Shown here: positions 31,426-43,290 of the stretch, one piece after another
Position numbering within the stretch: the stretch's first letter is position 1
How the letters are laid out: the number at the start of each line of letters is the position of its first letter
Assembly (NCBI GenBank): GCA_030407315.1
Contig: JALQPE010002386.1
Span: 1 to 64,000 of the forward strand
Origin: Asparagopsis taxiformis
Taxonomy: Eukaryota > Rhodophyta > Florideophyceae > Bonnemaisoniales > Bonnemaisoniaceae
DNA: 64,000 bases
Direction: 5' to 3'
The notes under the pieces: model-generated
Databases searched by the model: none
Told to the model about the DNA's origin: nothing
The model's input: the letters and a program-made list of their open reading frames with translations, nothing else
Translations under genes and position numbers: made by a program

Positions 31426-33765
31426 TAGCGGAGAAGTAGCGGAAAAGAGTAAATCTCCTTCAGCAAGCGAGACATGCATCAATATTGCCCAGTATAGTTC
31501 GTCTGAAGTGCAAGTTGAACCTCGCAAAGTGAATATCAGAGGTCGTTGGCTAGTGGTTGAAGAAGTCTGCAACGATGGAGCAATTCTTGAAAACGGATTT
31601 GGCTGCAGAAAACTATTCCGAACAGGCCAGAGTTCGTGCAGTTCTCTTCGACGGAGAATCTGGCTGGGTGTACGGTGAAATTGTTGTTCAACGGATCGTT
31701 TAGGGGTGCTCCGGACGTCCAAAATTGTGTCAACCTCGAGATGACGGCGTACTACACTTGTAGCCGTTGGTGGGCCGGGCTGAAACCGAACTCGGTTGGT
31801 ACCATTGGGCAGGAATGGATTGCTGGTTTGTTGGAAATCTTCGGGTACGTGAAGGAGGTGGCCGAGTATTGGAACGTTTCGGATGTGTTGAGGATGCTGG
31901 ATGGCTCCATTCCCAGCGTGGGTGACCCGAGCAAGAGCTTCGACATTCACTCACGCGTTGTCGAAGTTTTTGCGCTGATGGTGCCCAAGAAGGGGTTCTG
32001 AGCGGACTTACATCCCAAGGAAGGCCCTCCCAATGGCTCCAAGTTTGAGAAGATCTTTCCCAATCGGAAGTCTGTGTTTTGAAAGGACGCCAGGAAAATG
32101 CTCCTGCGCGTAACTGGCTACCGCGACATGTAAATGCGGAAACAATTTTACGTGGTGGACCCACACATCCCACATGCTGCGCTCCCAGTCACATGTGGTC
32201 ATGATTCCGCCAACCCTTCCCCTTCCATTTCCATTTCCCTGACCATCCCTTCATCCTCCATTCCTTTGCCTTTGAAGAATCCAATTGAGGTAGTACCACC
32301 TCAATTAGATTCTTCCAGCTATTCCGAGGCTGCCTCTGTTTCTGCCACTGCCCCTGTCGTGTCTGCATCGTCCGGAGTGGAAACTTCTGGGAAAGTGATG
32401 CCCAAAAGGAGTACCTGCCTGAAAGAGAGTCGTTCCGGTCGTGGTGGAACAGCGACGGCGGGTGGTGCGAGCCCTATTCAGGTCGTCGAGCTGGAGAGCG
32501 CACCCAAGGATGCGGGTAAAAGCTCCATCCTCGGGAAGCGCAACTGGGAAACCGCTTCTGCGACGCCCGAGCCCTCTACCAAAAAGAGGAAGCTCAGTGA
32601 GACTTCATCAAAGTCGTCGTCAAAGAAATCCAAGTCGGCTTCCAGAGGACGTTCTCGGGAGCCGATTCTCCAGTTCGACGACGCCCATGAAAATCCTATT
32701 CCCGACAGTATCGTCGATGAGAATGTGGCCGCCGTTCTCCCTAACGCAATTGCGTCTGGTAGCCCGATGAAGTACTACATGGAAATTACGACGGTAGAGA
32801 CGGTGCGGGCGGAAATAAAGGCGGCAGCATTCCTGGCAGCTGCATCGCCAGGTGCTGAGGACTCGGTGGTGGAATAGTACTTTGCGGTGAAGCGGCGTTG
32901 CTGGACAACATGGGGGTGGTTGTTGTGGAAGGCCTCTTGCAGTCGTCCACGGCTGGTAGTGCGACGCATGACCTCTTCAGTCACTTTTCTCGGCAGTTCC
33001 AGCTGGTTGAGGAGGTTGAAAAGCCACAGAAACCCTCCCAGCAGTCTGATTCTGATTATGAAGACAGGAAACCACAGGACGAGCCCCCAGATTTCGCCAA
33101 GCCCGGTTTTGATCCTTCGCCGTGGCATTTCATCCACAACGTGGGTGCTGCGAAGGACCGCATAGATGGTGGTCGTGGGCGACTCCCCCTGCCGCGGTGT
33201 GAATTGTGCGACAAGCTGGAGGAGGGGAATTTGGATATGTACAGGAACAAGTTGGTGGCAGAGCTTGCTCTTGGTGTTTGTGCGGATTTCTTGAAGTTGG
33301 GAATGGAGGGTGAGGATCCTGTCTTTTTCCCGAAGACAGGATTACGGCTGCTTCTTAAAACAGATGGGGCTGCGGACCAGGATGGGCACACGGACTTCTG
33401 AGAATCCCAATTTTGAGGAGTCGGACCTACCCAATCCCCATCCTATTTCATGATGTCGAGCGGATCCGATGGGTTCTTTATAGTAGCTGCACCTTATAGT
33501 CATGTATGCCTGGTCCATACGGACGCCGACATGTGGAAGGTTCCCGTTAACCACTTTTATGTGCCACCCTATTCCGTCTTAGTTGATCGCGGTGACCTTT
33601 ACCATTACGGGGTCGGCTTCAGGTGAGGAGATCTTCCTGTGGGAGCAGAATTTAGTCTATGGTCTGCCCACGCGCGGCCACATCTACTTGAAGACGGAGA
33701 AGGACGTCCTCACGGACCACATCCACACCGTCGAATATTAAAAGTATGACAGGAGCAATAGATAG
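31426..33765 (+). pseudogene. Chimeric ParB-dioxygenase remnant
   Basis: The first about 120 bp match the start of dioxygenase 1 (52850-52960). The next about 65 bp match dioxygenase 1 near 53820. From about 31612 onward the match is to dioxygenase 2 (58609-61115). Thus deletions fused the two tandem genes of a fuller element. Stops interrupt it (for example a TGA at about 31999 and a TAG near 32876), and the GHTD motif survives just before a stop at 33400. The linker (KKRKLSETSSKSSSKKSK) and lead-in MKYYMEITTVETV are still clear. It is not functional. It is useful because it preserves an independent version of the linker for comparing indels. Confidence 0.85.
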
Positions 33766-34161
33766 CATACGAGAAGTATTAAAACCTATGCTATTGTTCC
33801 CTGCTATGAAGTTCTGTCTTTCTCATCTCAACATTATTCGCTTAGCCCACCTTTCTATTTTCATCTATACATCTGACCTTCATGTCATAGTTTAGTGCTA
33901 CTAAGCCTATTGATTGCTACATTTTTGTATTAGTCTACAACTTTACATGATTTCACTAGCTAGACCGTAGGGGGGAACTAGTTTTAGACCTTGACAACCC
34001 GTGAGGTTCGACTATAAGAGACGTTGCTGAGATAACACATGACACAGAATGCTCCTGGAAGCCACTCACAGCCGTACAAACGTTCTGCTGAGCCATGTTC
34101 CTGACTTCCCAATTCCTTGCTCACCCTTCCCTAGGTGGGAGGGGGACGGAACTCTCAGCCC
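33766..34161. other. 3' flank of dioxygenase 2 remnant, no gene seen
   Basis: Matches 61116-61590 (same pyrimidine-rich 3' flank, GTTTAGTGCTACT and CTAGCTAG motifs) with divergence. No gene was found. Confidence 0.5.
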
Positions 34162-34624
34162 CTTACAGCGGAAGCCGTTTACCGGGGATTCTTACAGCAA
34201 AGTCATCGTTACGATGACTTTGCTGTAAGAAAGCGTTTCCATTACAGTGGCCAAGAATTTTTTCACCGGGTAAAAAAATCATGGCAGCTGTAATGATTTA
34301 TTTTCTTACAGCAAAGTCATCGTAACGATGACTTTGCTGTAAGGAAACGTTTCCATTGCAGTGGCCAAAGAAATTTTACCGGGTAAAAAATCAGCAAGAA
34401 TTTTTACCGGGTGAAAAATCGTGGCTGCTGTAATGATTTATTTTCTTACAGCAAAGTCATCGTTACGATGACTTTGCTGTAAGAAAGCGTTTCAATTACA
34501 GTGGCCAAGAATTTTTTACCGGGTAAAAAATCATGGCTGCTGTAATGATTTATTTTCTTACAGCAAAGTCATCGTAACGATGACTTTGCTGTAAGCATCC
34601 CTGGTAAATTGCTTCCGCTGTAAG
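34162..34624. repeat. Palindrome cluster 2
   Basis: Four copies of the 37-bp palindrome alternate with palindromes centred on TTTACCGGGTAAA. Outer motifs CTTACAGCGGAAGC and GCTTCCGCTGTAAG are inverted at the two edges. Confidence 0.93.
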
Positions 34625-35455
34625 CGGCAGGTACTTCCGTCCTTTTCCGACCTAGGGAAGGGTGAGGAGGGAATTATGAAGTCAGGAAACAGGGTATAGG
34701 AATGGTATGGACGGCTGTAGGCGGCAATAGGTAACACATTGTGTTGTTTACACCCGGTTTGAGCTGGGTGTTGTGTCTAGTATGGTTGGAGGAGTGTACG
34801 AAATTTCTACCACGTGGTCGGAAATGGTTCAATTTTCTCACGACAGAGATTCTGACTTTCGAAATTCAAACTCGTTAAAGTGGGCTGGAGTTGGTGTGAA
34901 CACCTCCAGGACCTCTGGGAAGGATCTGGTAACACATGTCCTGTGACTGCACGCGGTTATCCTCTCTGAAATCAACCATAGATTATCGGAGGGCAAAATC
35001 TACTCTTGGTGCCGTGTGGCACATTGACTATACAAAACCGTCTGTTTCCAGTTTTTATATACTTTACTCTCGAGTAGATAGGATTTCAGCTGTCCGAGTA
35101 AAGAATGGGCCATATAAATGTTTCATTTCAACACAAGCATTGTGCAATTCAACCTCTTCCAGGTCCAAAAACTTGTCCAGAGTACACTTCCAGGCCATCG
35201 CCTGGGAGCGTACTCTGGACAATTTTTTGGACTAAGTGCACTTTCAAGTGCATGCACTTGGAGGCATCCAGTCCAAATCTACGTCGTTCCGACAAAGTTG
35301 AATTTTGGCCATGGCCGAAATTCATCATATCTGCAGTTGTGAGAATCTGATGACCAAAAATCGATGCATTCTGCCAGCCCTAATGCGCAAGCCAGAAGCT
35401 TTACGGACAGATAAAACACCTTTCTGTAATCCCCAGAGCCACTCCAGCCCTTATA
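34625..35455. other. Dispersed intergenic repeat, no gene seen
   Basis: Related to 36.0-36.4 kb, 37.05-37.5 kb and 56.4-56.6 kb (shared ACGGCTGTAGGCGG, GTGAACACCTCCAGGACCTCTGG). Near 35280 it has one copy of the CGACAAAGTTGAATTTTGGCC motif of the 173-bp repeats at 37.9-38.6 kb. An inverted repeat GTCCAGAGTAC ... GTACTCTGGAC lies near 35175-35221. Confidence 0.6.
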
Positions 35456-35513
35456 CACTACGGTGTTGAAAAGGGGGCCTCAGACAGTACGGTGAGACAG
35501 TGATTTTTACTGC
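35456..35513 (+). repeat. Left-type CACTA terminus, short
   Basis: The first 58 bp match the left end at 29028 with few changes, then similarity stops. Confidence 0.85.
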
Positions 35514-35759
35514 CTCACTGTACAATGATCTTCAGGAAGTAGGATATTCTCTAAGCCTAGCACGGGAGAGAAAGATGGAAGCGTAGGCATGCAGAAGTAT
35601 AGAGGCAATAGTATGTGTAGACTATGGCAGTGGTAGAAAAGTATTTCATGCACGAAAAGGACTGGTAGAGTGACACTAGAGAAGTGATGCTTAGCAGGAA
35701 GGGATGTGGAGATGATGAAGGAGGACAACAGACATGAGATCGAGGGTTGAGACCAACGG

Positions 35760-35969
35760 CTTACAGACGGAGCAGTTTACCAGGGATGTTTACAGCAAAG
35801 TCATCGTTACGATGACTTTGCTGTAAGAAAACAATTCATTACAGTAGCCATGATTTTTTTACCGGGTAAAAAATTCCTGGCCACTGTAATGAAAACGTTT
35901 TCTTACAGCAAAGTCATCGTAACGATGACTTTGCTGTAAGCATCCCTGGTAAACTGCCTCAGCTGTAAG
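35760..35969. repeat. Palindrome cluster 3
   Basis: Two copies of the 37-bp palindrome flank one TTTACCGGGTAAA-centred palindrome, with outer GGAGCAGTTTACC and GGTAAACTGCCTC motifs. Confidence 0.92.
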
Positions 35970-36658
35970 CGGCTGGGAGCTTGGTCCCTCCCTCACCTTG
36001 GGAAGGGTGAGCAAGGAATTGTGAAGCCGTAAAACATGGCAGAGGGATGGTTTGGACGGCTGTTAGCGGTGTTGGGGAGCACTCTGCGTCGTGCTAACCC
36101 AGTCTGGGCTGGGTGCCCTGCCTGGTACGGCGGGAGGAGTGCACAAAATTTCAAACACAATTTCCTCAAGAGTGAAATTCTGATTGTCGAAACTCAGCCT
36201 CCCTAAAATGAACTAGAGCTGGCATGAGCACCTCCAGGACGTCTGGAAAGGTACTGACAGCACGTTTTCGGAGCATTGGCGCAGCTGTTCTCTCTGAGAT
36301 CAAGCATAGAGTATCCGTGGCCAGATTCTATTCCTGGTGCCGTGTGGCACAGTGACCACACCAAATCGCCCTTTTCAGCAGACTATAGATCTGAGTTACT
36401 AGGAATCTAGCTGCCTTCAATACCAACATAGTTGGTAAGTAGGCTAGCCTAGGATTGTAGGAAAATCAGGAAGGATGGGAGGGTAGGTATGCAGCAACAT
36501 GAAGGGGATAGTATGAGTAGATTATGGCGGTGGTAGAGAAGGATTGCACTCACTGAAGGGTCGGCTGGAGTGACACCGGAGTCGACATAGAAGGGAGGTT
36601 GGGATAGGCTGGGATGAAGGAAGACAAGAGACATGAGAGAGAGGGTGAAGCCAGACCG

Positions 36659-37037
36659 CTTACAGCTGAGGCAGTTTACCGCGGGTGCTGACAGCAAAGT
36701 CATCGTTACGATGACTTTGCTGTAAGGAAAGAAAACATTACAGCAGGCACGTTTTTTTACCCGGTAAAAAAATTCTTGGTGATTTTTTACCCGGTAAAAA
36801 TTCTTCGCCTACTGTAATGTTTCCTTTTCTTACAGCAAAGTCATCGTTACGATGACTTTGCTGTAAGAAAACGTTTCATTACAGTAGCCACGATTTTTTA
36901 CCCGGTAAAAAAATTCTTGGTGATTTTTTCACCCGGTAAAATCCTTCGCCCACTGTAATGTTTTCTTTTCTTACAGCAAAGTCATCGTAACGATGACTTT
37001 GCTGTAAGCATCCCTGGTAAACTGCCTCAGCTGTAAG
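36659..37037. repeat. Palindrome cluster 4
   Basis: Three copies of the 37-bp palindrome with TTTACCCGGTAAA-centred units between them and inverted outer motifs. Confidence 0.92.
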
Positions 37038-37916
37038 CGTCTGGTACCTTGGTCCCTCTCTCACTTTGGGAAGGGTGAGATAGGAATTTTGAAGTCGGGA
37101 ACATTGTGGAAGGATGGTTTCGACGGCTTCGGGCGGCTTTGAAGAGCAATCTGTGTCTTGTTCACCCGGGCTGAACTACCTAAAAAGTTCAGTATTGGGA
37201 GAGCAGCACGGTAAATTCCGACCACCATTTTCTCACGACAGAGATTCTGGCGGTCGAAATTCAAACTCGTTAAAATGGACTAGAGTTGGTGTGAACACCT
37301 CCAGGACCTCTGGAAAGGTACTACCTGCACATTTTCCGAGGCTACAAGAAGCCGGTCTCTCCAATATCAAGCATAGATTATCGGTGCGCAAAATCTACTC
37401 CTGGTGCTGTGTAGCACATTGACTATACAAAACCGTCCGTTTCCCGTTATAATAAACTATACTCTCAAGTAGGTAGGAATCTAGATATTCACCTTACATC
37501 GATGGTTATGAAGTAGGTTAGCCTAGGACTGAAGGACAGAAGGTAAAGGATAGGATGGTAGGCATGGGGTAAAATGAAGGTGGTGGTATGAGTAGAATAC
37601 GGAAGTAGTAGACAGGTATTTAATGCACAGGAGGGGCGTGTGAAGTGACACCAGAGGCGCGGTGCGTCACAGGAAGGGAGACTGGAATAATGAAGGAGAA
37701 CTAGAGGCATGAGAGATAGGTTGTTGAGGCATGCTTCTAGCTCTATTATATAACTACATTGCTCCTCTATAGGCTACGCAATCCATTCCAGAAGTTCTAG
37801 TTAAAAATGGACTATATGAATGTTTCATTTCAATATCAGCATTGTGCAGTTGAGCCTCTTCAAGGTCCGAAAACTTGTCCAGAGTACGCTTCCAGGCCAC
37901 TTGAAGGCATCCAGAA

Positions 37917-38615
37917 CACTTGCACTTCGTTCTTGCAAAGTTCAATTTTGGCTATCACATCTCCAGTTGTGGGAGTCTGGTGACCAAAAGTCGATGCATT
38001 CTGGAATCCCTACCACGCAATTCAACAGCTTTACGGACACATAAAACACTTTTCCGTACTCCCTAGAGCCACTCCAGCCCTTACGGATCACTTACACTTC
38101 GTTCCGACAAAGTTCAATTTTGGCCATCACATCTCCAGTTGTGAGAATCTGGTGACCAAAAATTAGTGAACTCCGGAAGCTCTACCTCGCAAGCTACCAG
38201 CTTTCAGGGCAAATAAAACCCGTTACAGTACTCCCCAGACCCACCCCAACCTTCCCAGACCACTTGCACTTCGTTCCGACAAAGTTCAATTTTGGCCATC
38301 ACATGTCCAGTTGTGGGAATCTGGTGACCAAAACTCGATGCATTCTGTCAGCCCTAATGCGCAAGCCAGCAGCTTTACGAACTCATAGAACACTTTTCCG
38401 TACTCCCTAGACCCACTCCAACCCTTACAGACCACTTGCACATAATTCGGACAAAGTTCCATTTTGACCATCACATCTCCAGTTGTGAGAATCTGGTGAC
38501 CGAAAATCGATGAATTCTACCAGCCCTACCACGCAAGCCAGAAGCTTTGAGTGCAATTAGAACACGTTTTAGTGCTTCCTAGAACCACCCCAACCCTTCC
38601 AGACCACTTTACAGC
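37917..38615. repeat. 173-bp tandem repeat, four copies
   Basis: The block CAAAGTTCAATTTTGGCCAT followed by CACATCTCCAGTTGTG and ATCTGGTGACC recurs near 37935, 38107, 38282 and 38457, with periods of about 172-175 bp. A lone copy is near 35295. Confidence 0.85.
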
Positions 38616-38712
38616 CTTTTTCGCGGGGTCCGAAATCGTCTCCTTCTTCTTCCCGAGTGAGAAACATCAGTCCCTCTCGAATGCTTACAGAGAGGTTGGT
38701 TTACTATGGTTT

Positions 38713-39170
38713 CTTACAGCAAAGTCATCGTTAAGATGACTTTGCTGTAATGTTTTGTTTTCTTACAGCAAAGTCATCGTAACGATGACTTTGCTGTAAT
38801 GTTTTGTTTTCTTACAGCAAAGTCATCGTAACGATGACTTTGCTGTAATGTTTTGTTTTCTTACAGCAAAGTCATCGTAACGATGACTTTGCTGTAATGT
38901 TTTGTTTACTTACAGCAAAGTCATCGTAACGATGACTTTTCTGTAAGCAACCTGGGTAAACTGCCTTTGCTGTAAGAAAACTGAATAGCAGTTCCGACAG
39001 CTTGTCCTGAGGAGGCAAATCCGCCTTAACGATGACTTTGCTGTAAGAAAACAGAGAACTTACAGTTTTGACAGCTTGTCCTGAAGAAAAAAATCCGCCT
39101 TAACGATGACTTTGCTGTAAGAAAACAGAGTAATTACAGGTCTGACAGCTTGTCCTGAAAACCCGTCCTC
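38713..39170. repeat. Palindrome cluster 5: five head-to-tail palindromes plus half-palindrome repeats
   Basis: Five copies of the 37-bp palindrome are separated only by ATGTTTTGTTTTC. Then come three repeats of about 63 bp with a half palindrome (CCTTAACGATGACTTTGCTG) and GACAGCTTGTCCTGA. Confidence 0.9.
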
Positions 39171-39430
39171 CCGCCCAAGTTTATTCTTCCTACCCTAGAG
39201 CTCTACTGACGTTCCCAGTCGCAAGTATCGTACCACTTGAACACTATCACACAGCTAGAATTGTCACCTGTCCCTCATGGCGACCAGCGCCGAGCGAAGA
39301 GCGAAACAAGGGCCACAAGCACAGTCGCAAAAGTTCCATTCTCTCCATTGATCTCCCATATGACGATTCTACATAGGCGACGGTTTCACTCGATGCCGTC
39401 TTCGCAAGCTGCGTCTCTATCGTCTGAGAA
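39171..39430. other. Upstream region of captured LPMO-like gene
   Basis: Transition from repeats to non-repetitive sequence of different composition. It probably includes 5' flanking DNA captured with the gene. No other gene was seen. Confidence 0.4.
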
Positions 39431-40250
39431 ATGTCGCATCTACGCATCGCATCTGTAGCCATCCTACTTGCGACAGCATTCTCACACGGTCTGCTGTCCG
39501 ATCCGCCACAACGCGGGCTCCTCTCCGGCAGCGAACTATCGCCCTCAATATACTTTCATTCGGCGCCGCGTGATCGCTATGCGCATTTTCCTACTGGACT
39601 GAAAAGCACCGTTCGAGGTGCCGGATCGCGCTCTCAGGAAGTTGCGGGCGCACATAATTGGACGCTATTCGATCCCATGGCGCAGAGCGATACATGGCGC
39701 TCCGGTGTGTGTGGTGACGAGAAGGGGGCCCGCAGCAGCATCTTCGTGGTGGTAGGTTTTATTATCGTGGCAGGATTTCGCGCAAGTACACCAAGGGCCA
39801 AGTTATTGAAGTCTCGACTGTTGTCATCGCCAATCATGGTGGATTCATGCAGTTACACTTATGTGATGTGTCCAAGTGCAACGGCGAGATCTCAAAACAG
39901 TGTTTCAAACGTGGTACATGTCATGAACTGAAGCGTGCTAAATCTGCCTGCGATTAATCGCATAATTATGGTGCGGAGCGGTGTGGTCCGATTGATGAAA
40001 AGCATCCTGGGAGATGTATTTACCGTGTAAGATTGGGAACGGGCTGGAGAGATTTGGGGAAGCCACGATGAGATTTCGTCTACAGAAAGGTGTTACAAGC
40101 CGACATTGCGTGTTACACTGGTACTGGGCTAGTGCTCATCAGTGTAGTGCACCGGGGCTGTCGGAGTATTTTGAGAGGATGGAAGGTGCTTGGGGCAAAT
40201 GTAGGGGCCCCTACAGATACTGGTATCTCAAGAAAACCATGTGGTGGAGA
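39431..40250 (+). pseudogene. Secreted LPMO-like (AA15/chitin-binding type 4-like) pseudogene
   Basis: From ATG 39431 there is a signal peptide (MSHLRIASVAILLATAFS) followed by HG..DPPQRG. The first residue after the likely cleavage site is the histidine that forms half of the LPMO copper brace. Further on are GVCGDEK, then after a +1/-1 shift near the G run at 39724-39728 GGRFYYRGRI, VIANHGGFMQLHLCD (second brace histidine in ANHGG) and, after another shift near 40010, YLPCKIG and RHCVLHWYWASAHQC. This order matches LPMO/chitin-binding type 4 proteins that oxidise polysaccharides outside the cell. A TAA at 39955-39957 and the two shifts disable it. It lies inside a transposon and looks captured. 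Confidence 0.72.
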
Positions 40251-40997
40251 GGTGTTTCCGCAGGAGTTTCATCAGTGCTCTGATGTGAGAATTGTTGAAA
40301 GGAAGCGTCTGCAGAGAGATTGATTACGAATTAGAATTGGGACAAGTTGATTCAAACACTGCCTTGAGGCAGTTTGAGAAATTCGATAGTGCACTTCTCT
40401 AGCGATAGATACAGTGGCTGAAACTGTAATAGTTTGTCGATCAGGGATGCGATGGCAGCACTCTGAACGGCGACAGTGCCAGAGACCCAGATCAACATCC
40501 TTGTAAAAGTTTTCTGACTGCTTCCACCAGCCAAGTTTGGTAGTTGGCCTAAACAGCAAGCACCAATTCAGCGCATTTCTGTTGCTCGGCATCTAATGAA
40601 AAGGTTGAAAACGCTCTATATCTCAAACGGCATCGTGCACTGCCCAACGGCCAGAATCTCCTGACTAATCCTTCCACCGCATAAACTAAACAACAACGCA
40701 ATGGTCGGCATCAACCCCGCTTGTCGCAAATCAACACGATCGGCATTCCAGCACATTGGGTCGAACCATAACACAACAGTGTTAGCCGAGACACTGCGCA
40801 TGGCCGTGATCGATAAACCACCGATACCAAGTTCATAATGCCCGAATCCTCCACTCGGCAGCATCACTGGTGATTTCCCGTTGTTTCCGCCATGCCTGTC
40901 GACCTTCACCCTCCATGCCACGCATTCGACCGGTGAAATAACCGCACCAGCCGGCCATCACGTGCACCATTCCACGACGACCCATCTGCGCAGCAGC
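40251..40997. other. Interval between captured genes, nothing confidently coding
   Basis: A minus-strand frame at 40616-40921 (HGGNNGKSPVMLPSGGFG, then LGIGGLSITAM) has protein-like composition, but I do not recognise it and its ends are not defined. It could be a fourth captured fragment. Confidence 0.35.
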
Positions 40998-42657
40998 ATG
41001 GCAGGGCTAAGTCTGCCGGAGATGGTCGAAGTGGGCATGACCGTGGAGGTACTGTGGCCGGTCGTGATCTGGGGCACGCGCAAGAAGGAAAACCCAACAA
41101 ATTCTTGGTGGAAAGCGTGCGTGCTCGAGATTTGGTGCAATGGCATTGAAAATTGCGGGCGCATCGAGTACCATGAGAGCTTTGGTCATCCACGCACGAT
41201 TTGCGTAGTTCGCTTTCTGGAAGGAAAACTCGTGGATTATGGCTCTCCGTCACGCGACGACTCGGTACAAATGCCGTCTATGAACCTGAAATGGCGCATT
41301 GCAAACGCATCAAATCCGACGGAAGATGTTCAACTATCTTCTGCGTCAGGCAAAACGACACGCGGTGCACGTCACACTGCAGCCGCTGAAAGCTCGCTGC
41401 TCGCACAAAAAATTGCAGCTATGAGTCGCCAGCTCGACGACGTCCAGAGCTTGCTGCGCGAACACACGGATCAATGGGCAGTGATTGTCGATTGTGAATC
41501 ATCTCGCGTTTCGACAGACGTCGCGCAGGTACCGCTCATGCGGAATTTGGCACAACTTTATGAAAAGGGCTGCCAGCCGAACAGCGAAGAGGCAAGCGTA
41601 AGGTACAAACGCTGCGCATTGGCGGAAGATATCACGTCCGGACTTCAGCTGGGAAAAAAGTATCGCGATGCGGATGGCAGCGAAAGAGACTATGAACAAG
41701 CAGTGGCGCTGTTTCGTCGCGCAGCAGCCTCGGGATCGCTGGAGGCCAAGGTTCATCTTGTAAACATGTATGAGAATGGACATGAAGTGCAACAGGACTT
41801 GAAAAGGGCGTACGCCCTTTTCAAGTCCTGCTGCAACGTTGCAATTGTATCGGGAGGCAGCGGATGGAGGACTAGCAGTCGGCAGAACGAATATTGCAAT
41901 CATGTACGAGACGGGACACGGCGTGGAGATGGACGAGGCGCGTGCAGCACAGTTGTACGAAGAGGGAATTATGGGCGGCGATATCTCGGCAAAGAATGAT
42001 CTTGGCGTCATGTTTGAGGAGGGATGCGGCGTGCAGAAGGACATTGCAGAAGATTTTCGACTGTACAAGTCGGGATCTGATTACGGAGACGCAGATTGTA
42101 TGAACAATCTCGCGACGCTGTACGACAATGGAAATGGTGAAGGGACTGATAAGAAGCGCGCTTTTGAGCTGTATGAGCGGTCAGCGCAGAGTGGGAATGC
42201 GTTTGCAATGTACAATTTAGCATGCATGCTGGAGAACGGCGAGGGCATTCGACGGGATTTGCGACGTGCGGTAACGCTGTATGAATCGGCGGCACGCAAG
42301 GGGAATGTCGCAAGTAAGACGAGTTTAGCAGAGATGTATACATCGATATATCGAGGCGGAAAGGGTATTGATGTGGATTTCGTATAAGCGAGAGCGCTTT
42401 ATGAGGAGGCGGTCCAGAAGTTTGACGTGGACGCGATGTGTAGTCTGGAAAAGATTTAAGAAACTGGGCTGGGTGTCGCGGTGGACTTGAAGAGGGCTTG
42501 GCGATTGTACGTTGATGCGCACTTGCATGGTGCTATTGAGGGAACGTGTGGGATGGAGCGGTTGGATCAGATCAAGGATGGCGTTGAGGTGAAAGAGGAG
42601 CGCAAGATGGACGCCGCTGTAGTAGTAAGTAAGCGGAAACGCAGTGGACGTAGTTAG
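40998..42657 (+). pseudogene. Tudor-like / Sel1-repeat protein pseudogene
   Basis: ATG at 40998 is followed by a Tudor/Agenet-like domain (VEVLW, WWKACVLEIW, IEYHESFG, LKWR, residues about 10-100). A helix and then Sel1-type TPR repeats follow from about residue 180, with repeated A..LY..AA..G and Y..G.GV patterns. Sel1 repeats form scaffolds for protein partners. A 28-bp insertion at 41811-41838, an inverted copy of the bases just before it, shifts the frame. Omitting it restores a regular Sel1 repeat. Further down TAA at 42385-42387 and TAA at 42457-42459 interrupt the repeats, but the frame continues to TAG 42655-42657 and ends in a basic KRKRSGRS. It shares its N-terminal domain type with the transposon gene at 10876-12237. 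Confidence 0.75.
41793..41838. repeat. Fold-back insertion in Sel1 gene (38-bp perfect palindrome)
   Basis: 41793-41830 is a perfect palindrome around CGTACG. The second half plus eight bases (41811-41838) is extra sequence copied in reverse from the first half. Confidence 0.88.
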
Positions 42658-43290
42658 CAACGTACCATCCATGATCAACACTGAAAATTGAGTTCAATTC
42701 TCCGAATTATTTCGTGTAGTCGCCAAAGTTTTGCTTTCATCCGAAATGTGGAAATACACGAATTCATGTGTGCCTTTGACGAGTATTCCACGTCGCAGTA
42801 CGACATCGGTTGGGCATGGCGCTGAAGAGCACAAATGTCCCGATGAACGCCATAGATTTCAGCTCTTTACGACGCGCTGCTTGTGTCATGGGTTACTCAC
42901 TGCTGTTAACAGTACCACGTGCTGTTAACAGCACCTACGCCCAATTGGGCGTAGGTACTGCTATTGACCATCTGTGCTTGGAATGTATGGTAGGAAACAC
43001 CAATTCAACGATGGGAACTGAGTTTGGACCTTTACCAAGACGGCATCCAAGCGGAGACATGTCTCGTCCGATTCCGGCATTTTTTGAACAAAATAACATT
43101 GAGATCTAAGAAAACTAGAAACCAACCTCGCCCACCACATCATCCTGATCAACCCGTCGGAAGTCGATCTCGCCCTCATCACAATGCCGCTCAATACAGC
43201 ATTTCTGCCAGCTACAGCTTGCATCTTTTGATCGAATAGAAACAGCGCATTTGTGAAGAGGTTCAAACCAGCCCAGTCAACGCAGATCGT
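42658..43290. other. Interval with palindromes, no gene seen
   Basis: Short open frames only. It contains GTGCTGTTAACAGCAC (42919-42934) and a 24-bp palindrome (42933-42956). Confidence 0.4.
42919..42956. repeat. Two abutting perfect palindromes (16 and 24 bp)
   Basis: 42919-42934 is centred on GTTAAC. 42933-42956 is centred on AATT (arms ACCTACGCCC / GGGCGTAGGT). Confidence 0.85.

Larger units (their letters stand above)
29028..35455 (+). mobile_element. Internally deleted copy of the giant CACTA-like transposon (left end)
   Basis: Starts CACTACGGTGTTGAAAAG. Positions 29121-31425 match 45038-47600 closely, including 35-bp tandem repeats and a long hairpin. The transposase gene is then missing. 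Sequence jumps to the start of dioxygenase 1, then to dioxygenase 2, then to its 3' palindrome cluster. No right-type terminus occurs before the next left-type terminus at 35456, so the right boundary is uncertain. Confidence 0.75.
35514..37740. repeat. Composite repeat of about 0.9-1.0 kb, two full and one partial copy
   Basis: Each unit has a GA-rich block (GGAAGG.TGGGTAGGCATGCAG-like), a palindrome cluster and a tail with CACCTCCAGGACSTCTGG. Units begin near 35530, 36440 and 37500. A further copy is at 56.69-57.27 kb between dioxygenases 1 and 2. Confidence 0.75.

Noticed and set aside
35456..35513. A target-site duplication pairing 35456 with 45037
   Set aside because: The flanking triplets ATA and AAA do not match. 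I kept the element call at moderate confidence and do not claim a duplication.
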